DNA of 18,919 nucleotides, taken from positions 1 through 18,919 of the forward strand of contig QHTW01000218.1 in NCBI GenBank assembly GCA_003220955.1, read 5' to 3'. Positions 13,174-18,919 of this stretch are shown here, one piece after another. This stretch comes from Gemmatimonadota bacterium. GTDB lineage: Bacteria; Gemmatimonadota; Gemmatimonadetes; Gemmatimonadales; GWC2-71-9. Within the stretch, counting starts at the first letter, position 1. Each line of letters starts with the position of its first letter. A model generated the notes under the pieces. That model was not told the DNA's origin, ran no database searches, and saw only the letters and a list, made by a program, of their open reading frames with translations. Both the position numbers and the translations under genes were made by a program.

Positions 13174-14301
13174 ATGCGCACGACCGCGTCTTACGACTTG
13201 TTTCCAGACGCCCGCAGCGAACGGGCGCTGGCGCGCGCGCGCTGGCTCGCGCGCGAAGGACGCGTGCACGATGCGCAGTCCGCGTACGACGAGTTGCTGG
13301 CCGCGAAGCCGGAGCTGAAAGCAGCCTGGGCCGAGTACTTCGAGCTGCTCCGGGCCAGCGGGCGGGGCGAAGAGGCGTTGCAACTCGCCGATCGCGCGCG
13401 CGCGACGTTTGGAGAGACAGGGTTCTCCTTCACGCTCCGGGGCGCGGCGCTGACCGAATTGGGACGCTATCTGGACGCGCTGGCGGAGCTCGAGCGCGCC
13501 GTGGAAGCCGATCCTGACCTGGCGCTCGTCTGGCACGAGCTCGGCTATGCCGCCTATAGACTGGGAGATCGCAACCGCGCCTTGCTGGCGCTGGACCGCG
13601 CGTTTGCGCTCGAGCCCCACACCGACACGCTGAAGCTCCGCGGCCAGATCCTCCGCGACGCCGGCCGTTATCAGGCCGCCGAGGTGGCCTTCGAGGGTGC
13701 CGCGCAGGCGGCAGAGCACGCCGAGCAGCGGGCCGACGCCGAGCGCGAAATCGCGACCACGCGACGCTACGGCTTCTTTGCCCCGCGCCGTCCCGAAGAC
13801 CTGAGCGCATCCGAGCGGTGGTTTGCCGACACCGGCTCAATTGTGCTGGCGCCGACCCCGGGTCCGGTCGCTCCGAGTGACGAAACGATCGTCGCGACGT
13901 TCGCGGAGGTCGCGGCGAACAGCGACTGGCACTTTGGCCAGGTGATCCAGCTCGGCCCGGAATTCCCGGCCGGCACCGACCTCGCCGACCGGCTGGGAGC
14001 GCCACTGGTCACGCCGGCCGAGCTCGACCCCGCGGTCTGTCCCTTGATCGTCGGCCTGCGACCGCTCCCCGCCGATCGCGGCTGGAACGACACCGTCGCC
14101 AAGGTGACCAGTCAACAGATTGGCCTCGTCTTTGCCCTCGAGCACCCCAGCGAAGAGCCGGCGACGGTGACCAGCGACGTCATCGGCGTATTGACCGATG
14201 GCGGTACGCGCCGCGAGCGTGCCCCAAATCCCGCTCAAGCGCTGCAAGACGCCAGAACCCCCAGCGCCCGGCTGGCCGGCCGGCGCCTGCGCCCGACCTA
14301 A
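13174..14301 (+). CDS. TPR-repeat protein
   Basis: 375 residues from the ATG at 13174; a TTG three codons upstream is possible. Residues about 10-190 are helical tetratricopeptide repeats with the usual small/large residue pattern, for example LAREGRVHDAQSAYDELLAA, LTELGRYLDALAELERAVEA, YAAYRLGDRNRALLALDRAF and LRDAGRYQAAEVAFEGAA. The C-terminal half (from about RRYGFFAPRRPEDLSASERW) is not TPR and looks like a globular domain with alternating strands (VCPLIVGLRPLPADRGW, QQIGLVFALEHPSEEPATV). No signal peptide was seen. TPR domains bind proteins, but no partner is visible. The gap of 12 bases to glutamate dehydrogenase suggests one operon. The 68-base divergent gap to the M20 gene must hold its promoter. 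Confidence 0.75.
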   Translation: MRTTASYDLFPDARSERALARARWLAREGRVHDAQSAYDELLAAKPELKAAWAEYFELLRASGRGEEALQLADRARATFGETGFSFTLRGAALTELGRYLDALAELERAVEADPDLALVWHELGYAAYRLGDRNRALLALDRAFALEPHTDTLKLRGQILRDAGRYQAAEVAFEGAAQAAEHAEQRADAEREIATTRRYGFFAPRRPEDLSASERWFADTGSIVLAPTPGPVAPSDETIVATFAEVAANSDWHFGQVIQLGPEFPAGTDLADRLGAPLVTPAELDPAVCPLIVGLRPLPADRGWNDTVAKVTSQQIGLVFALEHPSEEPATVTSDVIGVLTDGGTRRERAPNPAQALQDARTPSARLAGRRLRPT

Positions 14302-14313
14302 AACGCCGGGATT

Positions 14314-15591
14314 ATGACCGCCTCAGAACCGTCGCCGCGCCCGAGTCGTGCGCCAATGTCGGGCCGGGCGATCGTCCAAAGCCAGTTCGAGCGTGCCGCC
14401 GACCTCATCAACCTCGAAGCGTACATGCGGAAAATCCTCATGTCGCCCTTCCGTGAGGTGCAGGTGGAGGTGCCGGTGCGGATGGACGACGGACGAATCG
14501 AGGTGTTCACCGGCTACCGCATTCAGCACAACGGCGCACGCGGCCCGTGCAAGGGCGGAATCCGGTACCACCCGGAGGCGGATCACGACGAAGTCCTCGG
14601 GCTGGCGACGATCATGACCTGGAAGACCGCGCTGATGGATATCCCCTTCGGCGGCGCGAAGGGCGGCGTGACCGTCGATCCCAAGAAACTGTCCAAGCTC
14701 GAGCTCGAGCGCCTGACGCGGCGGTTCACGCAGCGGATCGCGATCGTGCTCGGTCCCTACCGCGATATCCCCGCCCCGGACGTCAATACCAACGCCCAAG
14801 TGATGGCCTGGATCCTCGACGAATACTCGAGTCGTCAGGGCTACAGCCCCGCCGTCGTGACGGGCAAGCCGGTGGCACTGGGCGGTTCGCTGGGTCGCGA
14901 AGAGGCGACGGGGCGCGGCGTGATGTACGTCATGCAGGAATACGCGCGCGACTTTGGGATTCCACTCAAGGGCGGGCGCATCGTGATCCAGGGCTTCGGC
15001 AACGTCGGCAGCCACCTGGCGCGCCTGCTCGACAGCGAGGCGGGCGCCAAGGTCATCGCCGTGAGCTCCGTCGAGGGCGGTGTTTACAACGACAAGGGGC
15101 TCGACGTTCCGGAACTCTTAGCGCACGTCGCCCGGGGGAAGCCGGTCCCCGAATGGAGTGGCGGCAAACGGATCACCAACGAGGAGTTGTGGACGATTCC
15201 CTGCGACTGGCTGGTGCCGGCGGCGCTGGGCGGTGTCATCACAAAGGAAGCGAATGCCAAGACCCTCGACTGCAAAGTCGTGGTTGAAGGCGCGAACGAG
15301 CCGACGACCCCTACGGCCGACTTGATCCTCCAAGAACGCGGCATCGCCGTTATCCCCGATTTTCTCGCCAACGCCGGCGGAGTGACGGTCAGCTACTACG
15401 AGTGGGCGCAGAACCTCCAGCAGTATCGCTGGACGCACGAGCAGGTGAACCGGGAGCTCAAGGCCACGATCACGAAGGCCTATGTGTCCGTGCGAGATCT
15501 CGCCAACGAAAAGAAAGTGACCTTCAGGACGGCGGCCTACGGCATCGCGCTGCAGCGCGTTGCTGACGCGGAACGGCTGAGGGGAAACTAG
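14314..15591 (+). CDS. gdhA: Glu/Leu/Phe/Val-type glutamate dehydrogenase
   Basis: 425 residues, normal for the hexameric family. The enzyme interconverts glutamate with 2-oxoglutarate and ammonia using NAD(P). The catalytic region has GPCKGGIRYHPEADHDEV, TWKTALMDIPFGGAKGGV (K104, K116) and PAPDVNTNAQVM (D156). The dinucleotide-binding motif is IQGFGNVGS (227-232). The C-terminal part shows VEGANEPTTPTAD and IPDFLANAGGVTVSYYEW, typical of the family. Coenzyme preference cannot be read from the motif with confidence. The ATG at 14314 follows the TPR gene by 12 bases; an internal ATG at residue 15 is an alternative that removes a Ser/Pro-rich leader. The stop shares the tetranucleotide CTAG with the convergent aminopeptidase stop. 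Confidence 0.94.
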   Translation: MTASEPSPRPSRAPMSGRAIVQSQFERAADLINLEAYMRKILMSPFREVQVEVPVRMDDGRIEVFTGYRIQHNGARGPCKGGIRYHPEADHDEVLGLATIMTWKTALMDIPFGGAKGGVTVDPKKLSKLELERLTRRFTQRIAIVLGPYRDIPAPDVNTNAQVMAWILDEYSSRQGYSPAVVTGKPVALGGSLGREEATGRGVMYVMQEYARDFGIPLKGGRIVIQGFGNVGSHLARLLDSEAGAKVIAVSSVEGGVYNDKGLDVPELLAHVARGKPVPEWSGGKRITNEELWTIPCDWLVPAALGGVITKEANAKTLDCKVVVEGANEPTTPTADLILQERGIAVIPDFLANAGGVTVSYYEWAQNLQQYRWTHEQVNRELKATITKAYVSVRDLANEKKVTFRTAAYGIALQRVADAERLRGN

Positions 15592-16706
15592 TCCTCGACC
15601 TTCATTCCGGGACGCGAGTACAGCGCTTGGTAGGGGTCACCAGGTTGTGTAAAGACCCGGATCTGAATGGCGCGGATGGTCTCCGCAATATCTGCATTGT
15701 TCTGTAGATAGATCTCGTCGAACAAATTCAGATTCATCCGATACAACCGCTCAGCGATGATCACCGCGTTGTTGAGCGGCGCCTGCGCGAACCAACGCCA
15801 ATCATAGGTCTCGAGCGACTGCCCGACGGGCCCGCGGAATTGATCGCGCGCCCACCCGAACAACGTCGTCCGCACCCGCTCCAGACGCTCCCCGCCCAAC
15901 GGCTCCGCGTACGCCGAGTCGAGACGGCGCGCCAGCTCGGCGTAGAAGACGTCGAGCGTGCGCTCGTCGCGCCAGCGCGCCGCCGCACGCCGGGCATCCA
16001 GCGTGTCGCGCCGCGAGCGAAAGAACGCCTCGGCGCCGCGATACCCGACGAAGCTGGCGAAGCTCTCGTTGAACGGCGTCTGGCTCTTCACATACAGGGT
16101 GTTGTGCGCCAACTCGTGGATCACGGTCGCCACGAGCTCCATCGTATCCCGGCTCATCGCCGTCGAGAACAGCGGATCGCTGAAATAGCCGAGCGTCGAG
16201 AACGCGCCGGAGGGGCGCAGGAAGACGTCGAGCCCCTCGGCATCGAGCCGTTGCGCCTCGCTGCGCGCCCGCGCGGCCTTGAAGAATCCCTTGTAGGGGA
16301 CGACGCCGACGATCGGATAGGACCACGTCACCTCGCGCAGCTTGTCCTTGCGGCTCGCCGAGAGCACCAGCAGCAGCGTATCACGGCCGACGTCGACATA
16401 CGTGGTGTAAGTCTTTCCCACCGTCAGGCCGAGCGATTCGGCAGCGTAGGCGCGGGCAGCCAGCACGAGGGCGAAGCGCTGGCGCAATGCCGCCGGCGTC
16501 CCGGAGTCCGCGGCCAGCTTGCCCAAGTCGCGGCGCCGGAACAGCAGCCGGGCCTCCTCGAGGCCCGCGCGGGCGATGTAGCGGGCGTCCGCACTGATGA
16601 TCAGCGTGAATACGATGCCCATCGCCGCCGCACCCAGTCCGATCAGGGCGATGCGTTTGAGTAAACGGCCCCAGCGGGGGCGCGCGCGCTCGGTCAGGGC
16701 GTCCAT
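15588..16706 (-). CDS. predicted aminopeptidase (PF10023-like), membrane-anchored
   Basis: 372 residues. A basic N-terminus is followed by a hydrophobic segment (residues about 19-38, IALIGLGAAAMGIVFTLIIS), probably a membrane anchor. The gluzincin zinc motif HELAH lies at 197-201 (VIHELAHNTLYVKSQTPFNE), with E214 in NESFASFVG as the probable third ligand. Other blocks are TYVDVGRDTLLLVLSASRKD, YPIVGVVPYKGFF and GYFSDPLFSTAMSRD. This set matches the putative aminopeptidase family seen in many Gram-negatives; its substrates are not established. The start overlaps the end of the PorV-like gene by 13 bases, so the two are probably translated from the same mRNA. Confidence 0.82.
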   Translation of the reverse strand: MDALTERARPRWGRLLKRIALIGLGAAAMGIVFTLIISADARYIARAGLEEARLLFRRRDLGKLAADSGTPAALRQRFALVLAARAYAAESLGLTVGKTYTTYVDVGRDTLLLVLSASRKDKLREVTWSYPIVGVVPYKGFFKAARARSEAQRLDAEGLDVFLRPSGAFSTLGYFSDPLFSTAMSRDTMELVATVIHELAHNTLYVKSQTPFNESFASFVGYRGAEAFFRSRRDTLDARRAAARWRDERTLDVFYAELARRLDSAYAEPLGGERLERVRTTLFGWARDQFRGPVGQSLETYDWRWFAQAPLNNAVIIAERLYRMNLNLFDEIYLQNNADIAETIRAIQIRVFTQPGDPYQALYSRPGMKVED

Positions 16707-17644
16707 CGAAGTCCCACGCGATGCGTCCCACCGCCCAGCGCGTCATAGGCGTGGAACGCATAGTCCAGCGCCAGATGCCCCAGCACGACGCCGCCGCCGA
16801 ACGTGAGACGCGACGCATCGGTGACGGCCGGGCGTGTGGCGTATCCCAGCCGGCCGACGAGCCCCACGCCGCCGGTCACGATCCCGCCTTCGATCCCCTG
16901 GACGAGCACGGCGCGGCGGTCGCGCGTCCACTGCCCCTCGAGTGTGGTGAGCAGCCGGTACGTGCCCTGCGGATCGGTATAGTTGAGTGTCAGTCCCGCG
17001 CGCGTCCGCCGCGGCAGCAGCGCGCCGTTTCCAAGATCGCCGCCCAGATTTTGGACGCTCACCCCGAACGCCATGATATCGAAGACCGCGATCGCCACGC
17101 CGACGTCGCCAGCCCACGCGTCGCTCACCGCGGCACCGATCTGCTGGCGATCGTACTTCCCCGTAACCCCGAACGCCGCGAGACCACGACGAAAGACGAA
17201 CGACGTCGTCGCGAGCGCTTCGTAGGGGTGGAACGATGCTCCCGTGGGCGTGCCGCGCCGCCCGCCGGTCGCGGGATCGGGTACGATCTCCGGTTCCGAT
17301 CCATAGTCGAGCGCCTGGGCTCCGACGCCCCACGTCCAGCGACCAACGCGCAGCGCGAGTGCCGCGGCCGACACGGCAGTCCCGGCCAGGTAGGGCTCGT
17401 ACGATCCTTCGAGACTGAGATGGTGAATCGTCGCGATGCCAGCGGGATTGGCGAACATCGCCCCGGCTTCGCCCACGAGCGCCACACCGGCGCCGCCGAG
17501 TCCTGCGGACCGGGTAGATCCGGGGAGGACCGTCAGGATCGACCCCTCCGTCTGGGCGGTTAGGCCGTTGGACGGTTGGGCGGTTAGAAGAATAACCGCG
17601 AGCCTAACCGTCCAACCGCCTAACCGACCAACCGCCGTCGTCAT
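16694..17644 (-). CDS. PorV/PorQ-like outer-membrane beta-barrel protein with repeat-encoded signal peptide
   Basis: 316 residues from the ATG at 17644, which overlaps the upstream stop (ATGA); the frame is open further upstream only as a shadow of the metallopeptidase gene. The N-terminus has basic residues (GRLGGWTVR), a short hydrophobic run (LAVILLTA) and LTAQTEG, so a Sec signal peptide. The mature part begins with the hallmark GSTRSAGLGGAGVALVGEAG and MFANPAGIATIHH of PorV/PorQ and UPF0164-type proteins. It then has alternating amphipathic strands (TWGVGAQALDYG, AFGVTGKYDRQQ, HLALDYAFHAYDALGG). Such proteins lie in the outer membrane, some linked to type IX secretion. Residues about 3-30, the whole signal peptide, are encoded by the octamer element. 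Confidence 0.82.
   Translation of the reverse strand: MTTAVGRLGGWTVRLAVILLTAQPSNGLTAQTEGSILTVLPGSTRSAGLGGAGVALVGEAGAMFANPAGIATIHHLSLEGSYEPYLAGTAVSAAALALRVGRWTWGVGAQALDYGSEPEIVPDPATGGRRGTPTGASFHPYEALATTSFVFRRGLAAFGVTGKYDRQQIGAAVSDAWAGDVGVAIAVFDIMAFGVSVQNLGGDLGNGALLPRRTRAGLTLNYTDPQGTYRLLTTLEGQWTRDRRAVLVQGIEGGIVTGGVGLVGRLGYATRPAVTDASRLTFGGGVVLGHLALDYAFHAYDALGGGTHRVGLRWTP
17555..17636. repeat. octamer inverted-repeat element covering the start of the PorV-like gene
   Basis: Four 8-base units at 17555, 17563, 17571 and 17579 (consensus GGCGGTTA/G), an 18-base spacer (17587-17604), and four inverted units at 17605, 17613, 17621 and 17629 (consensus T/C-AACCGCC). The outermost units match at 7 of 8 bases when inverted. 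The plan, four units plus spacer plus four inverted units, is the same as at 8035-8110 although the unit sequence differs. Here the element is entirely inside the 5' coding region of the PorV-like gene. Confidence 0.8.
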
Positions 17645-18919
17645 TGCTGCCGCATCACATTCAGCCGTGGCACGAGCCCCGCGTTGATCAAGTCGCCACT
17701 TGGCGCTGTGAAGCTCAGCGTGAACCCACGGTCGCCTGCCGGTTGGTCGATGAGGAGATAGAGACCCGAGCCAGCACGCAGGGTCCCAATCAGATTGATC
17801 GCGCGTGCCGTCATGGAGATGGGGACGAGGGGATAGAACTTTGCGAACGTGCTCTGACTCTGGGTGTGCAAGGACGAATACACGGCGTGGAGGTTCCACG
17901 AGTTGTATTGGAGCTCCGGCGGCGTCCCGCGGTCGGTGACATAGTTCGCCAGCGCCCAGCGGCTCACGACGGTGGCGAACGGATCACCGGTGACGGCCGC
18001 GATGTTTTGCGCGCCGGTCTGATTCGTGCCGAGCAGCGTCCGCGTCAGCGTGTTCCAGTCGGCGCGCGTGCTCCCGGCGGCGTATTTGTCCAGCACGTAC
18101 CGCACGAACAGCCACGCCGCGCCACGCTCCGCCAGCGTACCGATTCCCGCCGTCGGCAGGAGAAAATGATTGCTCGTCGTATCGAGAAAACTGTAGGCGT
18201 TCACGAGGTCGCCACCATAATAGCGGCACTCGACCGAGCCGATCATGCAGTCGGCGACCTTCCCGTCGGGGTTGAGCGCATAGCTCCTGCCCCCCAGCTC
18301 CTCCGCGTAATGCGAAAACCCTTCGTTCAACCAGAGCACCTCGCCCGTGCCGCCACGCAGGAGCACATGTTGGTTGAAACTGATCATATGCTGGAATTCG
18401 TGAATGAACGTCACCGGGACAAACCGCTGGACATCCGTCGCGGTGTGCGCACAGCTCAACGTGCCGGCGGGATCGGCGACGATCGAGTAGAAGACTTCGC
18501 CTTTATTGGAGCGCGAGTCGTTGCGGAACGCCGGATCGAGGTCCAAGCCGAAAAAGAAGCCGGCAACGAAGCCGGTGTTGCACTCCTGGGCCGTCACGAG
18601 CTTGTTCACGGTATTCGTCATCAGCACGAGGACCACGCTGTTCGAATCGATATCGGACTCGCGTCCAAACGCCGCGGTGTCGATCGCGTACAGCCGCTGA
18701 TCGAAGAGATTGGCGATGCTGTCGAGCGCCGTGGAATCGAGACCGCCCGCGGGGGCCAGCGTGTCGACGTAAATGGCGACCTTGCTCGTGAGGGCGCGCA
18801 CGCGCGCGTTCACGCGATCGAATCGCGAGCAGTCCGTTCTGGCGCAGACCATGAATTGGCGCAGCGAGTTCATCGCCGGCGGGCCGGAAGCCGAGGTTTG
18901 AGACTCCGCCGGGGACTTC
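17641..18919 (-). CDS. secreted gluzincin-type metallopeptidase, 5' end beyond the window
   Basis: The frame is open to the right edge (18919), so the 5' part is missing; the first Met at 18873 is probably internal because a signal peptide would be expected ahead of it. The zinc site is FIHEFQHMISF (158-162 counting from that Met) with a third ligand in WLNEGFSHYAEE (E184), the HExxH...E pattern of gluzincins, most like M30 (hyicolysin-type) enzymes. Other features are an early KVAIYVDTLAPAGG segment and several cysteines (VCARTDC, QEC, SCAH, DCMIGSVEC) that would suit disulfides outside the cytoplasm. The stop overlaps the PorV-like start (ATGA), tying the two exported products together. The substrate is unknown. 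Confidence 0.8.
   Translation of the reverse strand, partial: KSPAESQTSASGPPAMNSLRQFMVCARTDCSRFDRVNARVRALTSKVAIYVDTLAPAGGLDSTALDSIANLFDQRLYAIDTAAFGRESDIDSNSVVLVLMTNTVNKLVTAQECNTGFVAGFFFGLDLDPAFRNDSRSNKGEVFYSIVADPAGTLSCAHTATDVQRFVPVTFIHEFQHMISFNQHVLLRGGTGEVLWLNEGFSHYAEELGGRSYALNPDGKVADCMIGSVECRYYGGDLVNAYSFLDTTSNHFLLPTAGIGTLAERGAAWLFVRYVLDKYAAGSTRADWNTLTRTLLGTNQTGAQNIAAVTGDPFATVVSRWALANYVTDRGTPPELQYNSWNLHAVYSSLHTQSQSTFAKFYPLVPISMTARAINLIGTLRAGSGLYLLIDQPAGDRGFTLSFTAPSGDLINAGLVPRLNVMRQQ

Noticed and set aside
13224..13258. GC-alternating run as a possible Z-DNA or regulatory site
   Set aside because: It is explained by Ala/Arg-rich codons (ALARARWLARE) in the TPR gene.
16721..17563. 280-codon plus-strand open frame across the PorV-like gene
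   Set aside because: Arginine-rich antisense shadow with no family motif, covering a supported minus-strand gene.
8035..17636. CRISPR array
   Set aside because: Units are 7-8 bases, directly adjacent, and lack unique spacers; no cas gene is in the window.
17645..17899. Upstream extension of the PorV-like gene to 17899
   Set aside because: The extension overlaps the 3' end of the metallopeptidase in another frame and would place the signal peptide 85 residues inside the protein.

Overview
The window is a gene-dense, visibly high-G+C bacterial chromosome segment. Genes are tightly packed, with many ATGA, GTGA and TGATG start/stop overlaps. A PorV/PorQ-type outer-membrane protein next to a secreted gluzincin peptidase, a one-piece E1alpha/E1beta/E2/E3 pyruvate dehydrogenase operon, and the general style of the conserved unknown genes suggest a Gemmatimonadota or related FCB-like lineage. 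This is an inference from gene content; there is no rRNA or marker phylogeny in the window.

Layout. 1-1459 (+): the C-terminal part of a DUF3108 protein overlapping a conserved gene that looks related to deoxyhypusine synthase. 1456-1674 (-): a tiny membrane protein. 1718-3827 (+): a glycine-oxidase-like flavoenzyme and a zinc-ribbon membrane protein. 3875-11289 (+): a lipoate/pyruvate-dehydrogenase operon running lipA (broken), pdhA, pdhB, pdhC, lpdA, a small membrane protein, lipB and a molybdopterin oxidoreductase. 11317-11765 (+): a degraded four-helix-bundle (S23/IVS type) gene bracketed by repeats. 11624-13105 (-): an M20 dipeptidase. 13174-15591 (+): a TPR protein and a glutamate dehydrogenase. 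15588-18919 (-): an aminopeptidase, a PorV/PorQ-like outer-membrane protein and a partial secreted metallopeptidase. No stretch over 300 bases lacks a gene; no tRNA, rRNA or CRISPR was seen.

How the genes work together. PdhA/PdhB decarboxylate pyruvate, the lipoylated E2 carries the acetyl group to CoA, and Lpd reoxidises the lipoyl arm. LipB would load octanoate onto E2 and LipA would insert the sulfurs. In this sequence LipA is split by a frame change that coincides with the loss of about ten conserved residues, so either the gene is dead or the assembly has an error there.

The most unusual signal is a layer of very short repeats laid over the genes. Heptamer arrays (GGAGTCA/GGAGCTG/GGGAGCG-like) lie in both interdomain linkers of E2, in the pdhB-pdhC gap, inside lipB, and on both sides of the four-helix-bundle gene. 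Two octamer elements (GTCGGACN and GGCGGTTN) share one plan: four units, a short spacer, then four inverted units. One sits between pdhC and lpdA, and the other encodes nearly the whole signal peptide of the PorV-like protein. A separate palindrome of about 68 bp forms the C-terminal tail of LipB. These repeats appear to have repeatedly changed protein ends and linkers.
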